Positions 8,299 to 16,687 of a DNA stretch of 64,000 bases are shown piece by piece (within the stretch, counting starts at the first letter, position 1; every line of letters begins with the position of its first letter). The stretch covers positions 1 to 64,000 of the forward strand of contig NZ_DASYTH010000096.1 of the NCBI RefSeq assembly GCF_036002505.1. Direction: 5' to 3'. This stretch comes from DASYTH01 sp036002505. Lineage in GTDB: Bacteria > Actinomycetota > Actinomycetes > Mycobacteriales > Pseudonocardiaceae. Made by a program: the position numbers and the translations under genes. Below the pieces are notes generated by a model. It was not told the origin of the DNA. It searched no databases and saw only the letters and a list, made by a program, of their open reading frames with translations.

Positions 8299-9774
8299 AT
8301 GACCGGAATCGACCGCAGATCCCTGTTCCGCGCCGGGGGAGTGGTCGCCGCCGCGGCGAGCATCGGGCCCGCCAAGATCGCCGCGGTCACCGCCGCGGCC
8401 GACGAGGTCGACCAGGCCGGCGCCCCGGCGCTCACCACCCGGAACCCGTTGGTGGAGCAGCGAGCCGACCCGTTCATCACCCGGGTCGCCGGCATGTACT
8501 ACCTGACCGGCTCGGTCCCCGAGTACGACCGGGTGGTGGTGCGCGGATCGTCTACTGTGGACGGTCTGGCCGCGGCCCGGGAGCGGACCGTCTGGCGGCG
8601 CCCGGCCAGCGGCCCGATGGCCGGTTTCATCTGGGCGCCCGAGCTGCACCGCATCGGCGACCGCTGGTTCGTCTACTTCGCCGCAGGCGACTCCGACGAC
8701 CCGTTCCGCATCCGCACCTACGTCCTCGAGTCCGCCAACGAGGACCCGCGCGCCGAGGGCTGGCTCCCGCCGAAACGGATCGTCACCGCCTGGGACACCT
8801 TCACCTTGGACGCCACCACGTTCGAGCACCGCGGCACCCGTTACCTGCTGTGGGCGCAGAACGAACCGGGCATCGCCACCAACAGCAACCTCTACCTGGC
8901 CGCGATGGCGTCCCCGCTGGAGCTGGCCACCGCGCCGGTCCGCCTCTCCGTGCCCACCGCCGCCTGGGAGACGCAGGGCTTCCGGGTCAACGAAGGCCCG
9001 GCGGTCCTCATCCGCAACGGCCGCGTCTTCGTGACGTTCTCCGCCAGCGCCACCGACGCCCGCTACGCCATGGGCCTGCTCACCGCCGACGAGAACGCCG
9101 ATCTCCTGGATGCCCGCTCCTGGACCAAGTCCCCGAACCCGATCTTCACCACCAACGCAGCCACCAGCCAGTTCGGCCCCGGCCACAACTGCTTCACCGT
9201 CGCCGAGGACGGCACGGACGTCCTCGTCTACCACGCCCGCGACTACCGCGACATCACCGGCGACCCGCTGTTCGACCCCAACCGCCACACCCGCGTCCAA
9301 CGCCTGTACTGGAACGAGGACGGCACCCCCAGCTTCGGCATCCCGGTCGGCCGCGGCGGCCCCATCTCCCGGCTGTCCCCAATGGACACACCGCAACTCG
9401 TCCTGCGCCACTTCGAGTTCCGCCTCCGCTTCGAAGGCAACGTGCGCGAGCTGGCCGACTCCCAGTTCCGCTTCGTCCCCGGCCACCTCGGCCCCGGCAC
9501 GGTGTCCCTGCAGTCGGTCAACTTCCCCGACCGCTACCTCCGGGTCATCGAGGACGCGGTGCCGCGCATCGACCCCTTCGAGGACACCGACGCCTACGGC
9601 CGCGCCACCAGCTTCCGGCGCGAACCCGGCCTCGCCGACCGCACCGCGGTGTCCCTCCGCGTCCCCACCGCACCGCGCACCTACCTCGCCCACGACGGCA
9701 ACGGCCGGCTCGTCGCCACGCTGCTGGGCTCGACCCGCACAGATCGGGTACGCGCCACCTTCCGGCTCGGCTGA
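8299..9774 (+). CDS. Tat-exported GH43 exo-arabinofuranosidase with CBM42-like C-terminus
   Basis: A 491-residue protein starting two bases after the GH51 stop, so it is co-transcribed. The N-terminus has a twin-arginine motif (DRRSLFR) and a hydrophobic stretch. The GH43 five-blade propeller shows the three acidic residues: Asp57 (RADPF), the Asp of LDATTFEH and the Glu of VNEGP. The C-terminal part (from about residue 350, ADSQFRFVPGH... YLRV) is a beta-trefoil of AbfB/CBM42 type that binds arabinofuranose. The architecture matches actinobacterial exo-1,5-alpha-L-arabinofuranosidases. Confidence 0.88.
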   Translation: MTGIDRRSLFRAGGVVAAAASIGPAKIAAVTAAADEVDQAGAPALTTRNPLVEQRADPFITRVAGMYYLTGSVPEYDRVVVRGSSTVDGLAAARERTVWRRPASGPMAGFIWAPELHRIGDRWFVYFAAGDSDDPFRIRTYVLESANEDPRAEGWLPPKRIVTAWDTFTLDATTFEHRGTRYLLWAQNEPGIATNSNLYLAAMASPLELATAPVRLSVPTAAWETQGFRVNEGPAVLIRNGRVFVTFSASATDARYAMGLLTADENADLLDARSWTKSPNPIFTTNAATSQFGPGHNCFTVAEDGTDVLVYHARDYRDITGDPLFDPNRHTRVQRLYWNEDGTPSFGIPVGRGGPISRLSPMDTPQLVLRHFEFRLRFEGNVRELADSQFRFVPGHLGPGTVSLQSVNFPDRYLRVIEDAVPRIDPFEDTDAYGRATSFRREPGLADRTAVSLRVPTAPRTYLAHDGNGRLVATLLGSTRTDRVRATFRLG

Positions 9775-9831
9775 CCATCCGGCGCCGCCACCGCTAGGCT
9801 CAACCGGTGTTTGCGGCTATGGCGCGCCGTC

Positions 9832-10449
9832 ATGAACCAGCCTGAGTCCGGCCTCCGACGAGGCGAGCCGGGCGAGCGGTATGACATCGTGACGATCGCC
9901 TCGTCGGCCGGTGGTATCCGGGCGCTCACGCAGGTGCTCGGTGGGCTTCCGGCCGATTTCCCGGTTCCGGTACTGGTGGTCCAGCATCTGGATCGCCGGC
10001 ACGAGACCGTGATCGCCCAGGTGCTCGGGCGCCGGTCGGTGCTGAAGGTCAAGCTCGCCGAGGCGAACGAGCGGGCCACGCCGGGCACTGTCTATGTGGC
10101 CCCGCCCAACCGGCACCTGCTGGTCGGCGCCGGCGGTGAGCTGACTCTGACGAGCACCGAGCTGGTGCACTTCGTCCGCCCGTCGGCCGATCTGCTCTTC
10201 GAGTCCGCGGCCGGGGCGTACGGGTCGCGGGCGATCGCCTGCGTGCTGACCGGGACGGGCAGCGACGGAGCGATGGGGGTGAGCGCGGTCAAGTCGCGCG
10301 GTGGCACGGTCATCGCGGAGGATCCGGAGTCGGCCGAGTTCAACGGCATGCCGGTGGCGGCCGTCGGCACCGGCTCGGTCGACTTCGTGCTGCCGCTCGT
10401 CGAGATCGCGGCGGTCATCCGGGGTCTGGTCGAAGCGAGGAGATCGTGA
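9832..10449 (+). CDS. CheB-type methylesterase domain protein without receiver
   Basis: A 205-residue stand-alone CheB catalytic domain. The triad positions are visible: Ser in ASSAGGI, His in VVQHLD and Asp in GTGSDGA. There is no response-receiver domain and no chemotaxis receptor nearby, so it is likely a signalling esterase rather than a flagellar adaptation enzyme. It overlaps the CheR gene by one base (TGATG). A TAGGCT box at 9795-9800 would place the transcript start at a GTG (9807) opening a 12-codon reading frame that ends at 9845 and overlaps this start. TTG 9811 is an alternative start. Confidence 0.85.
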   Translation: MNQPESGLRRGEPGERYDIVTIASSAGGIRALTQVLGGLPADFPVPVLVVQHLDRRHETVIAQVLGRRSVLKVKLAEANERATPGTVYVAPPNRHLLVGAGGELTLTSTELVHFVRPSADLLFESAAGAYGSRAIACVLTGTGSDGAMGVSAVKSRGGTVIAEDPESAEFNGMPVAAVGTGSVDFVLPLVEIAAVIRGLVEARRS

Positions 10450-12308
10450 TGTCGCAGCAACCCGACGACGGCCCGGATCCCGACCTGGAGGTGCTGCTCG
10501 CCTTCATCCGTGACTCACGGGGTTTCGACTTCACCGGCTACAAGCGGACGTCGCTCGCCCGGCGGGTGCGCAAGCGGATGAGCGACGCGGGAGTCGCGGA
10601 CTACGTCGACTACCGGGACCTGCTGGAGACCAGCTCGGACGAGTTCGGATTCCTGTTCAACACCATCCTGATCAATGTGACCGGATTCTTCCGGGACACC
10701 GAGAGCTGGTCCTACCTCCAGCAGGAGGTCGTCCCCGAACTGCTGAACAGCGTCGACTCCGGCGAGGACATCCGGGTCTGGAGCGCCGGCTGCTCGAGTG
10801 GTGAGGAGGCGTACTCGCTTGCCATGATCTTCGCCCACGCACTCGGGGTCGAGGAGTGCGCCAAACGGGTCAAGATCTACGGCACCGACGTCGACGAGGA
10901 GGCGCTGCGCGAGGCCCGCACCGGGGTGTACACGGCGAAGTCGCTCGAGCCGCTGCCCGAGGACTTCCGGCACCTGTACTTCGAGCCGTGCGGCACCCGG
11001 TTCGCATTCCGGTCCGACCTGCGCCGGCGGGTGATCTTCGGCCGGCACGACATCACCAGGGACGCCCCGATCTCCCGGCTGCACCTGCTGGTGTGCCGGA
11101 ACACGTTGATGTACTTCAATGTCGAGGCGCAGTCGCAGATCGTCGACCGGTTCCACTTCGCCCTGGGCGGGGGTGGCCACCTGTTCCTCGGAAAGGCGGA
11201 GATGCTGCTCTCCGACGGCGAGCGGTTCGACATCGTCAGCATGCGCCAGCGGATCTTCCGGCGCCGGCCGGGTGACGCGGGCCCGCCGCACCAGCCCGCC
11301 CCGATCAAGCTGATCCCGACCGCCGGGTTCGGGCTGCGCGACGCCGCCCGCAAGCGGCAACTGCGCGACCTGGTCCTCGAGGCGGCGCCGAACGCCATGA
11401 TCGCCATCGACCTGGACGGGCTGGTCGCCCAGGTCAACAGCCAGGCCCGGGCGCAGTTCGGGCTCGCCTCGCACGACATCGGCCGGCCGTTCCGGGACCT
11501 CGAGGTCTCCTACCGGCCGACCGAGCTCCGGTCGCTCATCGAGCAGGCCCACGCGGAGAGCCGGGCGGTCCGGGTCAACGGCGTGGAACGCCGGTTGTCC
11601 GCCGATGACGTCCAGTACCTCGACATCATCGTCCAGCCGCTCACCTCGTCCGAGGGCCTCGTGGTCGGTTCGTCGGTGGTGTTCGTCGACACCACCGCGC
11701 TCACCCGGCTGCAGCTCGAGGTGAAACGCAACCGGGAGGATCTGGACACCGCCTACGAGGAGCTGCAGTCCACCAACGAGGAGCTCGAGACCACCAACGA
11801 GGAACTGCAGTCCAGCATCGAGGAGTTGGAGACGACCAACGAGGAGCTGCAGTCCACGAACGAGGAGCTCGAGACCACCAACGAGGAGCTCCAGTCGGGC
11901 AACGAGGAGCTCGAGACGATGAACGAGGAGATCCGCATTCGGAGCACCGAGCTCGACGAGGCCCGGACCTTCCTGGAGGGCGTGCTGGCCAGCATCGCCG
12001 CGGGGGTGGTGGTGATCGACGGAGAACGGCGGGTACGCAGCTGGAACCGGGGCGCGGAGGAGCTGTGGGGGTTGCGCAGCGACGAGGCCCAGCGGCAGCC
12101 GTTCTTCCAGCTCGACTTCGGGCTGCCGACCGACTCGCTCGTCGACGTCGTGCAGCGGTGCCTGGAAACGGGGGCACGAACCGGGCCGGTCGAGCTGGTG
12201 GCGGTGAACCGCAAGGGCCGGACGATCACCTGCTCGGTGTTCTGCTCGCCGCTGGACTCCCGGGGGGAGGGCGTGGTGCTGCTGATGGAAGAGGCCCCGC
12301 AGCACTGA
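10449..12308 (+). CDS. CheR-type methyltransferase with PAS domains and NEEL coiled coil
   Basis: A 619-residue protein. CheR N-domain and SAM-binding domain occupy about residues 10-275 (WSAGCSSGEEAYSLA; NTLMYFN). A PAS domain (about 310-420) follows, then a striking Glu/Asn coiled coil (about 425-490) built of ELQSTNEELETTNEE repeats, and a second PAS domain (about 500-615). This is the architecture of CheB-CheR-PAS fusions, here with CheB split off as the upstream overlapping gene. The ATG at 10449 is favoured over GTG 10446 because GAGGAG (10437-10442) is better spaced. Substrate unknown. Confidence 0.88.
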   Translation: MSQQPDDGPDPDLEVLLAFIRDSRGFDFTGYKRTSLARRVRKRMSDAGVADYVDYRDLLETSSDEFGFLFNTILINVTGFFRDTESWSYLQQEVVPELLNSVDSGEDIRVWSAGCSSGEEAYSLAMIFAHALGVEECAKRVKIYGTDVDEEALREARTGVYTAKSLEPLPEDFRHLYFEPCGTRFAFRSDLRRRVIFGRHDITRDAPISRLHLLVCRNTLMYFNVEAQSQIVDRFHFALGGGGHLFLGKAEMLLSDGERFDIVSMRQRIFRRRPGDAGPPHQPAPIKLIPTAGFGLRDAARKRQLRDLVLEAAPNAMIAIDLDGLVAQVNSQARAQFGLASHDIGRPFRDLEVSYRPTELRSLIEQAHAESRAVRVNGVERRLSADDVQYLDIIVQPLTSSEGLVVGSSVVFVDTTALTRLQLEVKRNREDLDTAYEELQSTNEELETTNEELQSSIEELETTNEELQSTNEELETTNEELQSGNEELETMNEEIRIRSTELDEARTFLEGVLASIAAGVVVIDGERRVRSWNRGAEELWGLRSDEAQRQPFFQLDFGLPTDSLVDVVQRCLETGARTGPVELVAVNRKGRTITCSVFCSPLDSRGEGVVLLMEEAPQH

Positions 12309-12329
12309 GCAAGGGCTTAGACTGGCTCG

Positions 12330-13247
12330 GTGACCGGGCCGTTTCCCGAGATCGAGCCCGTTCGGAAGTGGGCCGACATGGAGCGCGTGCGCGCCATTCG
12401 CGCCGCCACGGTCGCGCGCCGGCACGAGCGGCTGATGGCCACCGCTGCCGAGTCGATCCGGCCATTCCACCAACGCATGGCGGATCTGCACCGCAGGCTC
12501 GAAATGCGCCACCTCACCGCGGCGAAGATGCACGACACCCATGTGTCCCGGCTGCTGCGCTGGGCCGTCACGAAGGAACAGCAGGCCGAGGTTCCGCCCC
12601 GGTACATCTCGGCCGTCGCGGAGATGCTCGGCGCCCGCAGCGCCGGCATCACGCTGCTCAGTCCCGAGCAGACCGAGATGTCGGTGATCTCGTCGGACAC
12701 CGTGGCCGCGGCCGCCCAGGATCTCGAGTTCACCTTGGGCGAGGGGCCGGTGCACGACGCCACCACCGCCGGCGAGCTGGTCGTCGTGGCCGCGGACCTG
12801 CTGCCGCATCGCTGGCAGCACTACTCGCCCGCGGTGTCCCGGTTGGGCGTGCGTTCACTTGCGGTCGCGCCGCTGGGCCTGCCCGAGACCTGGGTGGGCG
12901 CCCTGACCGTTTTCGATCCGACGCGGACAAAGCTGGCCGGGTGGCTGGCGGGGGCCCTCAAGGAACTGGCCGACGCGTTGACCCATACCGTGCTGCTCAC
13001 CGAGGAGTGCCTCGCCGCGCTCACCGACGAGGGCGTGGCGGTCACCGGCCCCGCCGGCCAGCTGCTCGCGAATGCCGACCACCATGCGGTCATCCATCAG
13101 GCCGCGGGGATGGTCGCCGCGCAGTGCGGGTGCAGCATCGAAGACGCGCTCGCGCTGGTCAAGGCCCGGGCGTTCGTACGCGGCGAACGGGTGGGCACGA
13201 TCGCGCTGCAGATCGTCGAGAAGCAGCTCCGGCTGGACGACCAATAG
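12330..13247 (+). CDS. GAF-ANTAR protein (RNA-binding antiterminator type)
   Basis: A 305-residue protein. A helical N-terminus (1-85) precedes a GAF-like sensor domain (about 90-225) and a C-terminal ANTAR domain (VIHQAAGMVAAQCGCSIEDA ... GTIALQIVEKQ). ANTAR domains bind paired RNA hairpins and prevent termination; the RNA target here is not known. The GTG start is set by TAGACT at 12318-12323 exactly six bases upstream, the spacing of a leaderless actinobacterial mRNA, so it may have its own promoter although it follows the CheR gene by 21 bp. Confidence 0.85.
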   Translation: MTGPFPEIEPVRKWADMERVRAIRAATVARRHERLMATAAESIRPFHQRMADLHRRLEMRHLTAAKMHDTHVSRLLRWAVTKEQQAEVPPRYISAVAEMLGARSAGITLLSPEQTEMSVISSDTVAAAAQDLEFTLGEGPVHDATTAGELVVVAADLLPHRWQHYSPAVSRLGVRSLAVAPLGLPETWVGALTVFDPTRTKLAGWLAGALKELADALTHTVLLTEECLAALTDEGVAVTGPAGQLLANADHHAVIHQAAGMVAAQCGCSIEDALALVKARAFVRGERVGTIALQIVEKQLRLDDQ

Positions 13248-13260
13248 AAGGAGCGGCTCG

Positions 13261-13983
13261 ATGGGCGACACCGATCGCCGGGGCTGGGACGCGATGGCCG
13301 ACCTCGCCGCCAGGTTCGTGGCGGAGGCGGACCTGGCGTGCACGCTCGCCTGGCTGGCGGATCAGTGTGCGGAGCTGCTCGGCGGCACCGCCGCCGGAGT
13401 CATGGTCATCGACGCGCAGGGCGCGCTCGACGTGGCCGCCGCCTCCTCCGGGCCGGCGCGGGAGCTGCAGGAGCTGGAGAAGCGGCACTTCGAGGGACCC
13501 GCCCGGGACAGCTTCCACGCCGGCCGGCGCATCGACTGCCCGGACCTGGCCGAGGCCGATGACCGGTGGCCCCGGTTCGCTCCGGTCGCCCAGCGGCATG
13601 GCAATGCCGCCTTGCACGCGTTCCCGATGGCGTTGCCCGGACGAACCATCGGGGCGATGACGGTGTTTCTGGCTGACCCGGGCGCTCTTCCCGGCGAGGC
13701 CCTGGAGACCGGGCAGACGCTGGCGAACCTGGCGGCGATCGGCGTGGGGAGCTACCGGGCCAGGCAGAACGAGATCCTGGCCGCGCAGCTGCAGGCCGCG
13801 CTGCACAGCCGGGTGCTCATCGAGCAGGCGAAGGGCCTGCTCGCCGAGCGGCTGGGCATTCCGCTCGATGACGCGTTCGCGCTGATGCGCCAGCACGCCC
13901 GCAGCCACGGCCGCAAGCTCGGAGACATCGCCTCCGCGGTGCTCGACGGCCGGCTCATACTCGCTGGCGAGCCAACGGAGTAG
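13261..13983 (+). CDS. Second GAF-ANTAR protein
   Basis: A 240-residue protein with a GAF domain (about 10-165) and a textbook ANTAR domain (VLIEQAKGLLAERLGIPLDD ... HARSHGRKLGDIASAVLDG). GAAGGAG lies before the ATG, 13 bp after the previous GAF-ANTAR gene, so the two are co-transcribed. Its 3' end overlaps the oppositely directed gene at 13955-14194 by 29 bp. Both GAF-ANTAR proteins probably relay the same local signal as the CheB/CheR-PAS pair; this is inference from order only. Confidence 0.87.
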   Translation: MGDTDRRGWDAMADLAARFVAEADLACTLAWLADQCAELLGGTAAGVMVIDAQGALDVAAASSGPARELQELEKRHFEGPARDSFHAGRRIDCPDLAEADDRWPRFAPVAQRHGNAALHAFPMALPGRTIGAMTVFLADPGALPGEALETGQTLANLAAIGVGSYRARQNEILAAQLQAALHSRVLIEQAKGLLAERLGIPLDDAFALMRQHARSHGRKLGDIASAVLDGRLILAGEPTE

Positions 13984-14194
13984 GCGGCTCCGGAGCCGGC
14001 AGGCAGCTCACCGCGAGCGCCCGCACCTCACGGATGGCCTCGTCCAGCGCTTCGACGGCGCGCAGCAGGCGCTCCCGCTCCGGTCCGTCGACCCGGCACA
14101 GCGCCCTGTTGATGTCGAGTCCCGCCCCGAAGAGCCGATTGATGATCAGTTCAGCCCGGTCCAACGGGTCGCCTCGGAAGTTGACGTCCGCCAC
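13955..14194 (-). CDS. Small protein resembling a histidine-kinase dimerisation helix pair
   Basis: A 79-residue protein. The stretch LIINRLFGAGLDINRAL ... ERLLRAVEALDEAIREVRALA resembles the dimerisation region of GAF-containing DevS/NarL-type kinases (pattern VIQRLFAAGL ... AVDDLDQTIRDIR), but the preceding DLHD phospho-acceptor motif is replaced by LDRAE and there is no ATPase domain. It could be a dimeric adaptor or anti-kinase. GTG start with GGAGG upstream. It converges on and overlaps the second GAF-ANTAR gene by 29 bp. Confidence 0.7.
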   Translation of the reverse strand: MADVNFRGDPLDRAELIINRLFGAGLDINRALCRVDGPERERLLRAVEALDEAIREVRALAVSCLPAPEPPTPLARQRV

Positions 14195-14422
14195 AATGCC
14201 TCCAGCCGCCGCGAGCGTTGGCCGGGGTCCGGGGCGCTACTCGAGCCCGAATGGTACTCCCGGAGATGATCCAAACCCATGGTTGCGCAGACCGGTTCGG
14301 TCAATCTCAAATCGAAATCAATTTTCTCACCCATCCCCCCGCCCGAGGTATCTTGGTCCGGACATTCGGGGGAGGGCCCGGTCCCCGCCATCGCCCGAGC
14401 GGCGATCACGGGCGGGGGCGTC

Positions 14423-14773
14423 GTGCGACTGCGTTCCATCGATCAGCGGACACCCATCAGCAACCGCATCAACGCCTTGTACGCGGCCGGGTTCCGGTTC
14501 GCGACCAACCATGACGGCGCCGGCACGATCGTCGCGCTGATCGGCGTCCGGGCCTGCCACGGCGTGATCGACGTCGTCCAGCTCTACGGCGAGCACGACG
14601 CCGACGCCATCCGGATCCCCGGCGACGAACCGGATGTTCTCTTCCCCCGCAAGGTCCTCTGGCGCACCACCGGCTCATCCTGCGAGGTCATCGACATGCT
14701 CCTCGACCTGCCCGAGCCCCTGGCCGGGGGGAGTACTGCGATTTCAGTAGAAGAAATGTCGGCGGACGCATGA
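14423..14773 (+). CDS. Conserved-looking hypothetical protein, about 116 residues
   Basis: I do not recognise a named family. From the GTG at 14423 (after a G-rich GGCGGGGGCGTC stretch) it reads VRLRSIDQRTPISNRINALYAAGFRF, with alternating hydrophobic segments and a C-terminal DMLLDLPEP. It has no signal peptide or membrane segment. The frame is open upstream to 14279, but that part crosses an AT-richer, low-complexity leader and is unlikely to be coding. Just downstream lies a broken MMPL gene. Confidence 0.6.
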   Translation: MRLRSIDQRTPISNRINALYAAGFRFATNHDGAGTIVALIGVRACHGVIDVVQLYGEHDADAIRIPGDEPDVLFPRKVLWRTTGSSCEVIDMLLDLPEPLAGGSTAISVEEMSADA

Positions 14774-14834
14774 CGACGGAGCGGTAGGCGGGTGCGGGCC
14801 TGACGGAGTACCCGATCCCGAGGGAGAGGACTCC

Positions 14835-14960
14835 GTGGCTGTGTTTCTCTACCGGTTGGGCCGTCTGGCCTTTCGGCGGCGCTGGTCCGTTCCGCTGCTG
14901 TGGCTGGGCGCCGTGGGTGTCGCCTCGGCCACCGCGTCCGAGCTGCCGGACGACACGAAG
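14835..14960 (+). pseudogene. N-terminal remnant of an MMPL-family membrane transporter gene
   Basis: A GTG with GGGAGAGG upstream opens a frame reading MAVFLYRLGRLAFRRRW followed by the first membrane helix (VPLLWLGAVGVASATA) and SELPDD. This is the standard start of actinobacterial MMPL exporters, which are about 700-1000 residues long. After about 42 codons the similarity ends, and the DNA becomes the 3' end of the leftward acetyltransferase gene. The other 95 percent of the transporter is absent, so this is a truncated remnant with intact expression signals. Confidence 0.7.
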
Positions 14961-14969
14961 TGGGATGGC

Positions 14970-15509
14970 TCAGCGAGCGGCGGGTGCGAGCTGGTGGTCC
15001 AGCCAGACTCGGTCGCGCAGTGCGATGCCGTTGATCCGGATTCCCGGGTCGTAGCCGGTGGCCAGGGTGAAGGCATCCCGCTCGATCGCGCGCATCCGGA
15101 ACCCCTGGCGTTGGTAGAAGCGGAGGTTGCCGATGTCGGCGGTGGCCGTGGCGACCACCAGCATCGAGGCCGCCTCGGCCGCGAGGAGTTCGACGGCGGC
15201 ACGCACCAGGCGGGCACCGATGCCCTGGCCCTGCCGATCTTCCCGTACCGCCATGTTCTTGAGCTCGACCTCGTCTGGCCGATCGGTCTCGATGAGCTGG
15301 AGATGACCGACCACCTCGCAGCCGCGCCGCGCGACCAGGACCCGGCCGGACGCCAGATAGGTGTCGAGCTGGGCCGGTGAGTCTTCGGCCAATTCGAACA
15401 ACGGCCGCAACCTCGCCCGCGCGCCGGTGTATGGCTCCACACGCACCTCGCCGATGTCGCCGGTGTTCGGCACGACGTTCGTGCGGTTCGGGGTCGACCG
15501 CTCGCTCAT
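14970..15509 (-). CDS. GNAT-family N-acetyltransferase
   Basis: A 179-residue protein from the ATG at 15509 (MSERSTPN). The frame is open to a GTG at 15584, but that extension (TLTAPGSTRNP...) looks non-coding. A GNAT fold is shown by VEPYTGARARLRPLFELAED, the beta4 strand VELKNMAV and the acetyl-CoA loop REDRQGQGIGARLVRAAV. It is related to small actinobacterial acetyltransferases of unknown substrate. Its 3' end adjoins the broken MMPL start, which suggests a recombination junction near 14960. Confidence 0.82.
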   Translation of the reverse strand: MSERSTPNRTNVVPNTGDIGEVRVEPYTGARARLRPLFELAEDSPAQLDTYLASGRVLVARRGCEVVGHLQLIETDRPDEVELKNMAVREDRQGQGIGARLVRAAVELLAAEAASMLVVATATADIGNLRFYQRQGFRMRAIERDAFTLATGYDPGIRINGIALRDRVWLDHQLAPAAR

Positions 15510-15683
15510 GACCGGGAAGCCTGGCAAAGGCTTGCCGCCGCCGGCCACCGGATTGCGCGTCGACCCGGGTGCGGTAAGCGTCACGTAAGCTGTTGCCGCT
15601 CGCGTGGCGCGGACGGTTCACGGCAAGGTGGATGCGGCCCATTTTCCGTACGTCCTCGAAGCGAAGCGAGCGCAGGGAAGCCC

Positions 15684-16532
15684 GTGAACGTCAGTCGAAC
15701 GCCCCTCTTCTGTGACACCGCGCTCGCTGAGCGAATCGAGCGGGTCGAGGCGCGGCTGATGGCCGAATGCGTTGAAGCCGCCCGTCGCGGCGATGCGGAC
15801 GCCATGGGCTTCGTGCGCTGCCTGGCCGGCGGTGTGGCCAGCTTCGCCGGGGAAGGCTCGCCGTTCAACAAGGTGGCGGGTCTCGGCTTCGACGGCGTAC
15901 CGAGCGCGGGCGACCTGGATGAGGTCGAGAAGGCGTTCGCCGCCCGCGGCGCCGCTGCGCAGATCGAGCTGGCTCATCTTGGCGACCCCGCGATCGGTGT
16001 CCTGCTTACGGGGCGGGGCTATCGGCTGGAATCGTTCGAGAACGTGCTCGGTCTTGCGCTTGACGGTGCGCACGAGCGGGTTGCGCCACCCGGGATCCTG
16101 GTCCGGTCCAGCGGCGGCGAGGAGTTCGAACGGTGGCTCGATGTCCTGGCCGATGGCGTCGCCCACCCCGACAGCCAAGGGGTGCCCTGGCACGAGGAGT
16201 TTCCGCGCGAGTCCTACCAGCGGGCCGTCCGGCAGCTCGCGGCCGCCGGCGTGCAGCGCTATGTGGCACTACGCGACGGCGTCGTGGCTGGTGCGGCCGG
16301 TCTGCGAGTGTCGGAGGGCATCGCACAGTTCGCCGGCGCGGCGACCCTCCCCGCGCACCGCCGCCGCGGTGTCCAGTCCGCACTGCTGTCGGCCCGGCTC
16401 GCCGATGCCAAAGCCGCGGGCTGCGACGTCGCCGTCATCACCACCCAACCGGGGTCCACGTCACAACAGAACGCCCAGCGCCAGGGCTTCGACCTGCTCT
16501 ACACCCGAGCCGTACTGGTCAAACAGCCCTGA
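15684..16532 (+). CDS. GNAT-family N-acetyltransferase (tandem/long type)
   Basis: A 282-residue protein. The N-terminal half (1-130) carries a degenerate GNAT-like domain. The C-terminal half has the working acetyl-CoA site: strand GIAQFAGAATL, then LPAHRRRGVQSALLSARL. Such two-domain GNATs often modify small molecules; the substrate is unknown. GTG start at 15684 with a weak AGGGAAG upstream. It is divergent from the other GNAT gene and followed by a strong hairpin. Confidence 0.82.
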   Translation: MNVSRTPLFCDTALAERIERVEARLMAECVEAARRGDADAMGFVRCLAGGVASFAGEGSPFNKVAGLGFDGVPSAGDLDEVEKAFAARGAAAQIELAHLGDPAIGVLLTGRGYRLESFENVLGLALDGAHERVAPPGILVRSSGGEEFERWLDVLADGVAHPDSQGVPWHEEFPRESYQRAVRQLAAAGVQRYVALRDGVVAGAAGLRVSEGIAQFAGAATLPAHRRRGVQSALLSARLADAKAAGCDVAVITTQPGSTSQQNAQRQGFDLLYTRAVLVKQP

Positions 16533-16575
16533 GCTCCAGGTCCGGCCGACCGGTGCACATCCACTGTGGAGCTCA

Positions 16576-16631
16576 GGGAAGCAACGTGACGTTGCTTGCC
16601 CTAGAGGGAAAGCAACGTCACGTTGCTTCCC
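16576..16631. terminator. Perfect 22-bp-arm hairpin with AAGCAACGT palindrome core
   Basis: Arms at 16576-16597 and 16610-16631 are perfect 22-base inverted repeats with a 12-base loop. Each arm is itself nearly palindromic around AACGT(G/C)ACGTT. It lies between the GNAT and DUF1003 genes and can terminate the former. A partial relative (GGAAGCAACGTCAC) is seen at about 55539, so this is probably a dispersed hairpin family. Confidence 0.6.
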
Positions 16632-16687
16632 TTGCCCCTCCGGTGGAGCTGATTGTGCCCGTGACCGGCAGTGGCAGGATGCGAAAC

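Noticed and set aside
10515..12821. Very long open frame antisense to the CheR-PAS gene
   Set aside because: It mirrors the third-position GC bias of the real gene, has no ribosome site or recognisable domain, and shows proline/arginine/glycine-rich low-complexity translation.
14279..14422. N-terminal extension of the 116-residue hypothetical protein
   Set aside because: The segment has atypical AT-rich, low-complexity sequence and no ribosome site.
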